Source: Paenibacillus sp. 32352 (GTDB lineage: Bacteria; Bacillota; Bacilli; Paenibacillales; NBRC-103111). From it: a DNA stretch of 64,000 bases. Both the position numbers and the translations under genes were made by a program. The stretch lies in the NCBI RefSeq assembly GCF_002042965.1, contig NZ_MZNT01000001.1, forward strand, positions 744,001 through 808,000, written 5' to 3'. Within the stretch, counting starts at the first letter, position 1, and each line of letters opens with the position of its first letter. Below, one piece after another: positions 9,801 to 17,984 of this stretch. A model generated the notes under the pieces. That model saw only the letters and a list, made by a program, of their open reading frames with translations, made no database searches and was not told the origin of the DNA.

Positions 9801-9981
9801 ATTTTCAGGTGAAGGGGTTCTGATCGGCAAAGGACTCGGCATTGTAGTTATCGGAGGCTTGCTGACATCTACGGTGTTGACACTGGTTGTCGTTCCGATT
9901 GTCTACGAGCTGATCGAGCATATGAAGCTTGGATTCGCAAGGAAATTAAAGCGGCAGACAAGCAATGAGCTCCAAGCATAA
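6889..9981 (+). CDS. RND family efflux transporter (SwrC/AcrB-like)
   Basis: A 1030-residue proton-driven exporter of the RND superfamily, full family length, with the expected internal duplication: TM1, a large extracytoplasmic loop, TM2-6, TM7, a second loop, TM8-12. The TM4 proton-relay acidic pair is in RVVDDSIVVIENIY near residue 390, and the second-half signature is GIVVTNAIVLIDRAQQLREE. The N-terminal pattern (PDVSFPVLVITTTYTGSPKD) matches Gram-positive pumps such as Bacillus SwrC (YerP), linked to lipopeptide and drug export. The ATG has an AAAGGAGTG site. It forms an operon with the adaptor 28 bases downstream. Substrate unknown; the upstream two-component system may control it. Confidence 0.94.
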   Translation: MNQLTRFSMKNVSALFIIVIMLFVGGFYSTTKLKVENMPDVSFPVLVITTTYTGSPKDVMDEITDPIEKKLANVEDLDSMSSTSSDNYSTIILMFKQGVDMDKKKTDVQDLLAEVTLPQSAGTPKASTFGAASSPSNYLVAYAGSGMSQSELDKDFKDIIKPGLEGIKGVDHIDFIGNRETSLDIQLDAGALDFYGLSPSQVSNAINAAATKSPIGSVEISGNSKMTRVTGDLQSLYDLERMEITTPKGSIVTLNQLAKVKAISESKFKGRLDGQPAIAMILYKASSANAVDFSDAIHNKLQEWQTTLPNITFKNTFDSADEIKHSIDGLIREGIVGAILAAVMILLFLRNVRMTLIVLVSLPLSILITLLCMYELGITLNTMSLGGIFMAIGRVVDDSIVVIENIYAKLEKAHERNESVIALATKEVSSAITSSTLATAGVFVPLALVSGFIGEFIKPFAITIVCSLLASLLVALTVIPMLAKILVLRGKPPKAHHDDSKPSGLTEFYEKALIWSLKHRVKTLLLSGLVFVATIVVTVPSLSVSLMPSAKTSQTMYFQIKMPYETSYESTDAKTKELEMILSDKKDSNGEPVFTFVEALVGYAGDDKERTPYASQIFVELNDKVDADKVKDQVKAFILSELPAGSEVEPKSMGGSMGTSPDFEYSLQGEDQLQLEKAAAMVKAKLNTIPELTEVEDNLSDAKTEIEIAVDQSKARAFGLNPATVRDTARAWIQEQKLGDLKFDNIVYATKVSMDKSDKDTLEKLGNIPLKSDNGSVVLLKEVAKVNEIKGAASLTREGQQQLVKVTAKITGQDKGGISSKVGQALKELELPDGVTPKAGGITDDINESFSQLFVAMAAAVLIVYLIMVLAFGNASAPFAILFSLPLAAIGGLLGLFLTGEPLNATSMIGFLMLIGIVVTNAIVLIDRAQQLREEGFIVRDALVQAGKVRPRPIIMTAGATIVALLPLALGFSGEGVLIGKGLGIVVIGGLLTSTVLTLVVVPIVYELIEHMKLGFARKLKRQTSNELQA

Positions 9982-10009
9982 TAGATAGAGATACAGAGGA
10001 GGTTTTCCG

Positions 10010-11278
10010 ATGAAGAAGGCTAGTCGGGGGAGAAAAGGGAAAAAAAGAGCGGTTTTATTACTAATGTTCATTGCAGCGGTCATCGCGACGTCAGGCTGTT
10101 CCGCAGGCACAGGTCTGGCTACCGTGCAACTGGAGCCAAGACCGGTCAAGACGGAGCTGATCAAGAAACAGACGATCGGCGCGCCTATAGAGCAAGTAGC
10201 GGAAGTTAAGGCGGGAACGACGTTGGATGTTGTCGCCAAAGCGAACGGGGAAGTGGTGAACGTCCTGAAGAAGCGCGGAGATTATGTTGAAAAAGGAGAC
10301 GTGCTGTTTGTCATCGACAGCAAGGAAGCCGAAATCTCCAAAAGGAAAAGCGAGGTTGCGCTTCAAAATGCACAGGAAGCATTAAAGAAAGCGAAGGACG
10401 ACAAAGCCATCAATCATCAAAGCTTGCAGGATGAGGTTACTCGCGCACAGACCGCTTTGCAAAATGCGCAGCAGGATTACAATAAGCTGCGCAACGATTT
10501 CGACTCGGGTGTCATCACGCAGCACGAGGTCGATCAAGCGAAGCAAGCGGTGGATAATGCGGCGATGAGTTTGCAATCCGCTCAGAACAAGCTGAACGCC
10601 AATGATAATTCCAATTCGTTGGCGTCCTACGAAACCCAGCTTCAAACAGCGCAGCTGACTCTCGATGAGGCTGCTATGTCCTTAGAGAATTACAGTTTGA
10701 AAGCGCCCGGAAGCGGTGTTTTAACCGATTTTAATGTTGTGGCGGGCCAAGTGGTATCGTCTTCCTCAGGGAAAATAGGCCAAGTCCAGCAGATCGATCC
10801 GATCAAAGTGACGGCCGAATTGTCGGAAAACAATGTTCAGCTGGTTAGAGGGAAGCAGGAGCTTGTATATTATGACCCCGATACTCCCTCGGTCAAAGGA
10901 ACGGCCAAAATCAGCTATTTGGCGCCCATTATGAGCGCAGCTACCAAGACGTACTCGCTGGAGCTGGAGATTCCGAACACAAACCGGCAGCTTCAACCGG
11001 GCAAAAGATTCATGGTTCAGCTTACGACGGAAGCGGAAGAGCAAGTTATTGCCGTGCCTACGTTAAGCGTGATCCGTGAAGACTCCGACGCCTACGTTTT
11101 TGTGCAGCAAGGCAATCAGTATCAGAAGCGTAAAGTTTCGCTTGGGCGTATTAACGGGGAGTATCAGGAGGTGCTGACCGGTGTTAAAGACGGCGAGCAG
11201 CTCGTTGTAACCGGACAGCATACGCTCAAGGACGGCCAACAGGCTGAACCTGCGGCACCGGCAACGAATGCCAAATAA
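10010..11278 (+). CDS. RND efflux membrane-fusion (adaptor) lipoprotein
   Basis: A 422-residue adaptor partner of the RND pump. The signal peptide ends in a lipobox (IATSGCSAG), so it is anchored to the outer face of the membrane. Order of domains: lipoyl/barrel-sandwich half (VVAKANGEVVNVLKKRGDYV, near residues 75-95), a long alpha-helical hairpin coiled coil (about 110-230, rich in Ala, Gln and Lys), the second lipoyl half (LKAPGSGVLTDFNVVAGQVV), then beta-barrel and membrane-proximal domains. The start follows an AGAGGAGG site. In Gram-negative bacteria the hairpin contacts an outer-membrane channel; this organism has no such partner, so the hairpin must contact something else or span the wall. 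Confidence 0.93.
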   Translation: MKKASRGRKGKKRAVLLLMFIAAVIATSGCSAGTGLATVQLEPRPVKTELIKKQTIGAPIEQVAEVKAGTTLDVVAKANGEVVNVLKKRGDYVEKGDVLFVIDSKEAEISKRKSEVALQNAQEALKKAKDDKAINHQSLQDEVTRAQTALQNAQQDYNKLRNDFDSGVITQHEVDQAKQAVDNAAMSLQSAQNKLNANDNSNSLASYETQLQTAQLTLDEAAMSLENYSLKAPGSGVLTDFNVVAGQVVSSSSGKIGQVQQIDPIKVTAELSENNVQLVRGKQELVYYDPDTPSVKGTAKISYLAPIMSAATKTYSLELEIPNTNRQLQPGKRFMVQLTTEAEEQVIAVPTLSVIREDSDAYVFVQQGNQYQKRKVSLGRINGEYQEVLTGVKDGEQLVVTGQHTLKDGQQAEPAAPATNAK

Positions 11279-11311
11279 GCATGGAACATCATCAAGAAGG
11301 AGCGGTAGATC

Positions 11312-13072
11312 ATGAAGAACAAAACGTGGAAAACGAGTCTTACAGCCATGCTGCTAAGCGCAGCGATGATTCAGTCAAGCGTCCCGGCTCTTGCGGCTTT
11401 GGCCCCGGAACCGGCTGTATCGGCGCCAAGTAGCAACTATGGGTTAACGGACGACATTCGCGCCGCAATCAAGAATGTTTCCGTTATTCCAACGGCATCG
11501 GGATCGCAAATTGCGGCAACAGTGCGTCTGTATAACGGGGGGGCTGCTCAGAACCGGGTGCCGGAGCATGAACTCCGCGTGCGAACGACGGGCGGCGTAG
11601 AGTACAAGCTTGTCCCGAGTGCAAATAACAAGACGGCTTTGCAGCCTAAGGAAATTAGCGAATTGGTGTATATGGCGACGGTGGAGAGTAAAGAGATTAC
11701 CGGTATCGACCAGCTATCATTTGTTCACACCGATGTTTATACGTATCCGAAGCAAGAAACCACGCTGCTCTCCATGCCCGCAACGTCAGTATGGTACGGG
11801 AATAACGGAACGAATCAGATGGTTTCGCTCCCATGGGGCCAGCCTTTCAGCATCCCGGGAGTCAATTCGGATCTGGTGTACACGCCAGCCGAAGTTTCTA
11901 AACAAAGCGCGAGCGCAGCTCCTGCGGCATCGGCTGAAGCTTCCAAGCAAAGCACGGCGGCCGGGCCGGTTCTTCTGGTCACTTTATTAGCCGAAAATCC
12001 GAGTGCAGGCCGGCAAATGATCCCATCATTTCGGATCGACGCTCGATCCGGCCAAAAAACGTACGAAGGCAAACGTTCAGAAACCGATCCGGTTTCGTTG
12101 GAGGCAGGCGAAAAAGCATATATTCATTTTTCCATCCCGGTTGATCAGGATGCAGCCATGACGGATCTGCTCGTGGTTTCGACAGATGCGTTTATTTCCA
12201 AAACAGGGAATCAGGAAGTGCCCATTTCCACAGGAAAAGCGGCCATAGCTTGGCCGACTGCGGATCAAATGAAAAGCCCTGCGGTGTCGTATACGATGGG
12301 AACCCCCATCCCTTTCGATTCCTTAACCAAGGTGATCGATAAACAAACCGAAGTTTCGCTGGTGGAGCTCCATTTGCACGAAAACCCGGAATCCGGGTAC
12401 AAAACGGCCATTGCCAAGCTCAAATTTACGAATAACGGCAGTTCTCCCGTCTCTATGCCGGAGCTTCAAGCTGAATTGGCCGATAGCAACAGCTTAACCT
12501 TCACAGGTGTGCGTCAAACGAACGTATCTCCAACACTGGAACCTGGATTAAGCTACATTGCAGCCTACTCCTTTCATCTGCCTCGTTCCGAGAGCGGCGG
12601 TCAATTCCAATTAAAGCTTCTTGATCCGCTTACGGCAGCTCCTTACAAGACAACTGTCGCTTCGATTCGGACGGGGGCGCAGCAGGAAGAGGGCGGGGAT
12701 ACGTTCTCCATGTATCCGTATGATATTACACTGAATGATTATAGCGTCAGCTACTCGACTATGGCCGGTAATCCTATTACCTATACGTACAAGATTAATG
12801 TTGATATGGATATCAAACAGAAGGAGAATGTCGTTGTCGATACGAATTTCCCGATGCTGCGATTCGAAATTGTCGATCCTGCGGGCCGGATTGTCGGCAC
12901 GACGGACGCTTCCTTTACGGGTCCCAAAAAATTGATCAGCGGCAAACAGACGATTAATTCAAACAGCATCCAATCCGACGAATTCTCGTCTCCAATCACC
13001 GTGAATATGTACGAAGTCATTACAACGCCGAACGGCGAAGCTGAACGTCTGGTCAAGAGCTTTCAACAATAG
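11312..13072 (+). CDS. Secreted protein of unknown function in the RND efflux operon
   Basis: I do not recognise a family. The 586-residue protein begins with a signal peptide (residues 1-29, ending SVPALAALA) and has no further membrane span or lipobox. It is beta-rich with repeated segments resembling immunoglobulin-like modules (for example around residues 60-140, 350-430 and 470-560), and a low-complexity Ala/Ser/Lys linker near residues 190-215 in which a KQS(A/T)-rich unit occurs twice. It starts 33 bases after the adaptor gene with an AAGGAG site and is followed by a terminator, so it is the third gene of the efflux operon. A role as an extracytoplasmic accessory or substrate receiver is possible but untested. 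Confidence 0.7.
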   Translation: MKNKTWKTSLTAMLLSAAMIQSSVPALAALAPEPAVSAPSSNYGLTDDIRAAIKNVSVIPTASGSQIAATVRLYNGGAAQNRVPEHELRVRTTGGVEYKLVPSANNKTALQPKEISELVYMATVESKEITGIDQLSFVHTDVYTYPKQETTLLSMPATSVWYGNNGTNQMVSLPWGQPFSIPGVNSDLVYTPAEVSKQSASAAPAASAEASKQSTAAGPVLLVTLLAENPSAGRQMIPSFRIDARSGQKTYEGKRSETDPVSLEAGEKAYIHFSIPVDQDAAMTDLLVVSTDAFISKTGNQEVPISTGKAAIAWPTADQMKSPAVSYTMGTPIPFDSLTKVIDKQTEVSLVELHLHENPESGYKTAIAKLKFTNNGSSPVSMPELQAELADSNSLTFTGVRQTNVSPTLEPGLSYIAAYSFHLPRSESGGQFQLKLLDPLTAAPYKTTVASIRTGAQQEEGGDTFSMYPYDITLNDYSVSYSTMAGNPITYTYKINVDMDIKQKENVVVDTNFPMLRFEIVDPAGRIVGTTDASFTGPKKLISGKQTINSNSIQSDEFSSPITVNMYEVITTPNGEAERLVKSFQQ

Positions 13073-13102
13073 CCTGCCCTTAAAGTGAAAGCGGGCCTAC
13101 CA

Positions 13103-13137
13103 AAGAACCTTCCTTTTATGCCGGAAGGTTCTTTTAT
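13103..13137 (+). terminator. Rho-independent terminator of the RND efflux operon
   Basis: An 11-bp perfect stem (AAGAACCTTCC with GGAAGGTTCTT) with a 9-base loop is followed by TTTTATTTA, 30 bases after the stop of the secreted-protein gene. Confidence 0.92.
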
Positions 13138-13408
13138 TTAGAGGAAAATGTAGATTTCATCGTATGTTCTCATCATAAGGAACTACACGAATAATCTCAT
13201 CAATTCCTATCCTTCTTCCCCTCAAATTATTATTTGGTATATTTTACTGTGCAAAACAAATGGAAACAACAAAAATGATTGGCAGCCTGTGATGGGGTAC
13301 GGGTGCTGCTGGCGGAAGTTGGAATGAAAAGCCGTTATATGGATAAAATAATGGTGCGTTTACAAGATGAAACGGCCAGTAAAGGAATCGATTGGCAGGG
13401 AGAGTGCT
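13138..13408. other. Intergenic region before the germination operon
   Basis: AT-rich and without a convincing gene. GAATG at 13322-13326 followed by GATAAAATAA near 13342-13351 is a weak approximation to a sigma-G (forespore) promoter, which germination operons normally use; the spacing is not ideal. Nothing else is recognised. Confidence 0.3.
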
Positions 13409-14947
13409 ATGCGGACACGAAATTCTACCCGTAACGTCAGCTTCGAATCCGATGATCACACGGCATTGGGTCCGGAATTGGACCGTAATGTTGAGGCACT
13501 CAAACAGGTATTGGGTGAAGCCGACGATGTTTCGTTCCGCTCCTTCTTGATAGCCGGAAGGGTTAGGGCGGAGCTTGTCAGCATCCCCGGCATGTCGGAC
13601 AAGCAGGAGATTGACAACAGTGTACTAAAGCCGCTTATGCAATCCCAGGACGTGGTGTGTGCCGATTTGCAAACGGTTAAGCACAGACTTTTGCACGTCG
13701 TGTCCGCCGATGAGGCTTCGACCGTTGAGGAATGCGCGGGACAATTAATCAAAGGGTATCCCGTGCTTCTGATTGACGGTTGCACCGGTGCTTTACTGCT
13801 TGGAATTCCCCAATGGGACAAGCGAAGCGTAGAAGAGCCGAAGACCGAACCGTCGCTTCGGGGGCCGCGAGAAGGTTTTACTGAATCGATTGAGACCAAT
13901 CTGTCGCTGTTGCGGCGCAAAATCCAGAGTGTCAAGCTAAAGCTCAAATCGCAAAAGATCGGCCGCTATACAGGGACGGAAGTCTATATCGCTTATATGG
14001 ATGACCTGGCTAAGCCTTCCTTGCTGCAAGAGGTGCAAAATCGACTCGAACGTATTGATCTGGACGGTGTACTGGAATCCGGATACATCGAAGAACTGAC
14101 GGAAGACAGCCCGTTCTCGCCGTTTCCTCAACAGCAATTTACAGAACGGGTCGATATAGCGGCTGCTAGTTTGCTCGAAGGCCGTATCGTTCTGCTGGTT
14201 GACGGTACGCCCGATGTGCTGATCGTACCCGCGACACTTGCGACACTTCTACAGGCTGCGGACGATTATTACAACCGAGCGTTATACACCAGCGTTCTGC
14301 GCTGTTTACGCTACATAACGTTGCTCATTTCCATGATTCTTCCGGCGATGTACGTCGCGATTTTGAATTTTCATCATGAAATGGTACCGGGCAAATTATT
14401 GACCAGCATTGCCTCCGCACGTGAGGCAATTCCGTTTCCGACGTTCGTGGAGGTGATGATGATGGAGCTCGCATTCGAGGTGCTGCGAGAAGCTGGGCTT
14501 CGCCTTCCGCGGCAGATCGGTTCGGCCGTTACGATTGTCGGCGCGCTTGTTGTTGGAGAAGCTGCAGTATCGGCGGGGCTCGTGTCGGCGCCGATTGTCA
14601 TCATCATCGCGTTCACGGGTATTGCGGGATTTACGGCTCCCCATTATTCGTTGGAGCTCGCCATACGCCTTTTGCGGCTGCCGCTGATCGTGCTAGGAGG
14701 GACGCTAGGCATGCTTGGAGTTATGTTCGGAATTATAGCTGTTGCCATCCATTTGTGTATGCTTCGCTCTTACGGTGTCCCTTATTTATCTCCGTTCGCG
14801 CCATTTGAGGCAAGTGAAATGAAGGACACAGCGATTCGGGCTCCAAGGTGGAAAATGACGATGCGTCCCGGTTTTTCGAGTATGCGAAGCCGCCGGCGAC
14901 TAGCCCGAGGACAGAAACCGGAGCCCGGTAAAGGAGGCAGAAGCTAA
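13409..14947 (+). CDS. Spore germination receptor subunit A (GerA family)
   Basis: A-subunit of a Ger-type nutrient germinant receptor in the spore inner membrane. It has the family layout: a large N-terminal cytoplasmic domain (about residues 1-290, with VLLIDGCTGALLLGIPQWDKR and VLLVDGTPDVLIVPATL), then four to six membrane segments from about 300 to 470 (PAMYVAILNFHHEMVP, a hallmark of the family) and a basic C-terminal tail. The ATG at 13409 is chosen because AGGGAG lies about five bases before it; the frame extends 14 codons further upstream without support. It is first in a gerA-gerC-small ORF-gerB order. The germinant cannot be predicted. Confidence 0.95.
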   Translation: MRTRNSTRNVSFESDDHTALGPELDRNVEALKQVLGEADDVSFRSFLIAGRVRAELVSIPGMSDKQEIDNSVLKPLMQSQDVVCADLQTVKHRLLHVVSADEASTVEECAGQLIKGYPVLLIDGCTGALLLGIPQWDKRSVEEPKTEPSLRGPREGFTESIETNLSLLRRKIQSVKLKLKSQKIGRYTGTEVYIAYMDDLAKPSLLQEVQNRLERIDLDGVLESGYIEELTEDSPFSPFPQQQFTERVDIAAASLLEGRIVLLVDGTPDVLIVPATLATLLQAADDYYNRALYTSVLRCLRYITLLISMILPAMYVAILNFHHEMVPGKLLTSIASAREAIPFPTFVEVMMMELAFEVLREAGLRLPRQIGSAVTIVGALVVGEAAVSAGLVSAPIVIIIAFTGIAGFTAPHYSLELAIRLLRLPLIVLGGTLGMLGVMFGIIAVAIHLCMLRSYGVPYLSPFAPFEASEMKDTAIRAPRWKMTMRPGFSSMRSRRRLARGQKPEPGKGGRS

Positions 14948-14953
14948 AGGAAT

Positions 14954-16132
14954 ATGGTGAGTAAATGGGCATCTTCCTGGATATTTGCCTGCAAATGGCT
15001 TACATTCGCGATGGTGGTGACAGCTTTGCTATTGTCGACTGGCTGCTGGGACCGAAAGGAAGTGAACGATCTGGCGATCGTAACAATCGCCGGGATAGAC
15101 CGGAAAGACAACGGGGAGATCGAGTTGTCAGTGGAGATCGTCGTGCCTAAGCAGGAAGGCGGCAAGACACAGATAAGCGGCAACGCTTCTAAAGAAAGCG
15201 GTCCAACTTTAATCTGGTCCGCTTCAGGAGCTACGGTTGCTGACGCAGTCTCCAAGCTGCAACGCAAGCTATCTCGCGCCATCTATTGGGGGCAACTGGA
15301 GCTGTTGGTCGTAGGGGAAGCGTTGTCCCGCGATCGTTTTCGGGAACAGTTGGATTATATCGTGCGCGATAATAATATTCGCCTGAGGGTGCAACCGTTC
15401 GTCTGCAAGGGGGCCGTGAGCGATTTTCTCGCTTCTGCCTCTCCACTCGAACAAACAAAAGCGGACTTTCTGGGTGGTGAAGCTGATCGCGTCTTCCATC
15501 GGTCGATAACGCTTAACCTCTTGGTGCAAGGGCTTGGTAAAAATACGCAATCGGCAATGCTGCCATACCTCGATATCACACAGGAGGGTAACAAAAGTAT
15601 ACCCTATGTGAAAGGTTATGCCGTATTTTCCCGCGAGCGTATGGCTGGAGTGATCCAAGGGGATTCGTTCTCGGGAGCGAAGTGGATACTTCATCAAGTT
15701 AAAGGTGATGTCGAGACCGTGAAGATGAGGAAGCCCATTTCGTCACTCATATCAATTGGCATTCTTTCATCCAGCACCCAGCTCGTTACTGAACTGCAGG
15801 AGGGAATGCCAAGAATTGAGGTCGGGATTGAAGCCGAGGTGAACGTCGTTCAAAATACAACTCGCTTTAAAACGTCTGATCCGAATTTCATCCGTCAAGT
15901 CGAAAAATCGGCATCCGACGACATACGACGCAATGTAGAGACCGCAATTAAGCAATCCCAAGAGATGGGGGCTGACATTTTCGGTTTCGGCGAAGTGATT
16001 AATCGCCATTATCCTGGAGAATGGCAACAATTGCAAGACCGCTGGGACATGATTTTTCCTTCTATGCAAGTCAAAGTGGAGGTCAAGGTGAACGTTCGAC
16101 ATATCGGGATGTACAACGAGCCCACCGGATGA
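14954..16132 (+). CDS. Spore germination lipoprotein, GerC family
   Basis: C-subunit of the Ger receptor, 392 residues, the usual length. The signal peptide ends in a lipobox LLSTGCWDRKEVNDLA; the GCWDR(K/R)E(V/I)N(D/E) signature after the lipidated cysteine is diagnostic. The C-terminal conserved region includes QEMGADIFGFGEVINRHYP. It starts six bases after the GerA gene. The nearest SD-like bases (AAAGGA) are very close to the ATG and a better AAGGAGG lies 16 bases upstream, so the exact start is slightly uncertain. It is exported and tethered to the outer face of the spore inner membrane. Confidence 0.94.
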   Translation: MVSKWASSWIFACKWLTFAMVVTALLLSTGCWDRKEVNDLAIVTIAGIDRKDNGEIELSVEIVVPKQEGGKTQISGNASKESGPTLIWSASGATVADAVSKLQRKLSRAIYWGQLELLVVGEALSRDRFREQLDYIVRDNNIRLRVQPFVCKGAVSDFLASASPLEQTKADFLGGEADRVFHRSITLNLLVQGLGKNTQSAMLPYLDITQEGNKSIPYVKGYAVFSRERMAGVIQGDSFSGAKWILHQVKGDVETVKMRKPISSLISIGILSSSTQLVTELQEGMPRIEVGIEAEVNVVQNTTRFKTSDPNFIRQVEKSASDDIRRNVETAIKQSQEMGADIFGFGEVINRHYPGEWQQLQDRWDMIFPSMQVKVEVKVNVRHIGMYNEPTG

Positions 16133-16157
16133 ACCGCAATAAGAGGTGTGAGAGCCA

Positions 16158-16382
16158 GTGACTTGGTTGAACTTAACTGGAGTAACGTGCGTAACCGCGT
16201 TGATGGTTTGGGCCGAATGGCGCGGTCTCGAATTCGATTGCAAGAGGGAACGGGCGGCCTTAATTGCCATCGCTGCCGCCGGCTGGCTTGTAGCCGTGCT
16301 AGTCCTTGTTTTTCCGAATATGCCCGGACCGATCGAGCTATTCAACAAAATACTCAAACCGCTAGCCAGCGGGTTAAAGTGA
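16158..16382 (+). CDS. Small two-span membrane protein in the germination operon
   Basis: A 74-residue protein with a GTG start preceded by AGAGGTG. Two hydrophobic segments (about residues 4-18 and 33-53) flank a short charged loop (EWRGLEFDCKRERAA), predicting two membrane spans. It fills the space between gerC and gerB with only 25 and 16 bases on either side. Small D-type accessory proteins with two spans are known in some ger operons, where they modulate receptor function; this protein fits that size and position, but I do not see specific family residues. The reading frame and spacing make it a likely real gene. Confidence 0.7.
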   Translation: MTWLNLTGVTCVTALMVWAEWRGLEFDCKRERAALIAIAAAGWLVAVLVLVFPNMPGPIELFNKILKPLASGLK

Positions 16383-16398
16383 GGGGAGAGGTTTGCTG

Positions 16399-17487
16399 AT
16401 GGTAGAAGGAGGGAAAATTTCCGCATCACAGCTAGGGCTTCTTTTTTATGCGGTCGCCGCTTACGATGGGATCCTTTTTATTCCGAGGATAACGGGGGAG
16501 GAAGCCGGACGAGATCTGTGGCTATCGCCGATCTGGGCTCATTTGATCGGTTTGCTCTTCGTGCTTGCGATGCTTTGGCTTAGCCGTATGTTTCCGACGG
16601 AAACCATCATACAGTACAGCGGGCGTATACTTGGTTCGTGGTTAGGCAAAGCGGCGGGCCTTACTGTGATCATTTACGGTGTCAATTTGACTTCTGTCGT
16701 TTTAAGAGAGTATGGCGACTTCATTTCTGTCGTCTTTTTGCAAAAAACGCCGGCTGTTGTTGCTATAGGGGGGATGCTGCTTCTTGTGTCCTTCGCGGTC
16801 AGGGGGGGCGTGGAGGTGTTGGGTCGGTTGGCGCAGCTGTTCCTGCCGATCACGTTCTTGGTGTTCGGGCTGCTAGTCGTCTTATCGGTTCCCGATTGGG
16901 ACGCAAATCGTATTTTGCCGATCATGGGTAAAGGGATCGCTCCTTCCGCTAAGGGGGCCATCATCCCCTTAAGCTGGTTCTCCGGCTATTTGATGCTTGG
17001 ATTGTACTTTCCTTTTGTGTCAGATCAGAGGAAAACGACGAGGTACGTAATAATAACCTGGTTTGGACTCATGGTTACGCTGTCCGTCTCTGGGCTTGTA
17101 TCGGTTTTACTGTTCGGCAAGCATGCTCATACGTTGAATTATCCGTTCATTGAGGTTGTTCGCTATATTGGGGTTGGGGAATTCTTCCAGCATATTGATG
17201 CTTTAATGTTGGCTGTTTGGCTTCTCGGAACGTTCGTTCAATTGACCTCCTATTTGTATACTGCATCATTGGGGGCGGCCCAATGGCTTGGGCTCAAACA
17301 ATACCGGGCACTGGTTTTCCCGATAGGCTTTTTTATTCTCGCAATCAGCATGTGGGGACCTTCCAGTGTAGACGTTTTCGAGACCTACTTGGGAACGAGT
17401 CAAGTCGTGTTCGATTTCTTCTATGTTGCTCTTGGCCTGCTCCTATTCGTAACGGCATGGATTCGGGTTAAAATTCTCCAAAATTAA
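16399..17487 (+). CDS. Spore germination receptor subunit B (GerB family, APC-type permease)
   Basis: B-subunit of the Ger receptor, about 362 residues with ten membrane segments, belonging to the amino acid-polyamine-cation superfamily and considered the germinant-binding or transporting subunit. Family features include the N-terminal ISASQLGLLFYAVA and the TM-region GREAGRD-like stretch TGEEAGRDLWLSP. The ATG at 16399 is chosen with a GGGGAGAGG site about 10 bases upstream; a TTG two codons earlier is also possible. It closes the operon. The next 120 bases hold no clear terminator. Confidence 0.94.
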   Translation: MVEGGKISASQLGLLFYAVAAYDGILFIPRITGEEAGRDLWLSPIWAHLIGLLFVLAMLWLSRMFPTETIIQYSGRILGSWLGKAAGLTVIIYGVNLTSVVLREYGDFISVVFLQKTPAVVAIGGMLLLVSFAVRGGVEVLGRLAQLFLPITFLVFGLLVVLSVPDWDANRILPIMGKGIAPSAKGAIIPLSWFSGYLMLGLYFPFVSDQRKTTRYVIITWFGLMVTLSVSGLVSVLLFGKHAHTLNYPFIEVVRYIGVGEFFQHIDALMLAVWLLGTFVQLTSYLYTASLGAAQWLGLKQYRALVFPIGFFILAISMWGPSSVDVFETYLGTSQVVFDFFYVALGLLLFVTAWIRVKILQN

Positions 17488-17609
17488 TATGAACTATGTC
17501 GTCATAGAACAATCATATGGAGAAAAATTACAAAGGTTTCATATAATATTCCAAAAAGCTGATGTTCACCTTTGGCCTTAAGGGGAACACATGGAACGTG
17601 AGGGAAAGC

Positions 17610-17768
17610 ATGGATTTTTATATTGTAGACGTTTTTGCTGAAGAAAAATATCAGGGAAATCAGTCAAATGTGAATATTGCCGCCAAATTAACAAATGGGA
17701 CCTATGATATCCAGATTGGCGGTAAGGTACAACTGGTTGCAAAGGGAGACTGGTTACTAAGTGTCTAA
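17610..17768 (+). pseudogene. Internally deleted PhzF-family gene (relic)
   Basis: A 52-codon frame starts at an ATG with a GAGGGAA-like site. Its first 18 residues (MDFYIVDVFAEEKYQGNQ) match the conserved N-terminus of PhzF-family isomerases, whose next residues are normally xAVF. Here they run directly into TYDIQIGGKVQLVAKGDW, which resembles the extreme C-terminus of the same family. Intact members are about 260-300 residues, so some 230-250 residues are missing. This suggests an in-frame internal deletion with both ends retained. The active-site glutamate just after the N-terminal region and the central fold are gone, so it should be non-functional. The family match is from memory. Confidence 0.6.
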
Positions 17769-17984
17769 ATACGATTATGGCCCAAAAGGAAAGTTCAGTG
17801 TTGAGGTACTACATATGAAGAACCTTTTATGTGGTTTTTATGTTGTAAGTTCCAAGTGAATTTATGAAATGAACGATATTACGTTGTAATTAAATTGTAA
17901 ATGATGTTATTCCCCGTGGATTCTTTGGTGTGATTCGATTAAGATAAATGTAATGGAATGACATACAAAGTGTGGAGGGTAAGG

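Noticed and set aside
10010..13072. Type I secretion or outer-membrane channel (TolC) as third efflux component
   Set aside because: The 586-residue protein lacks TolC-type coiled-coil repeats and the organism appears to have no outer membrane.
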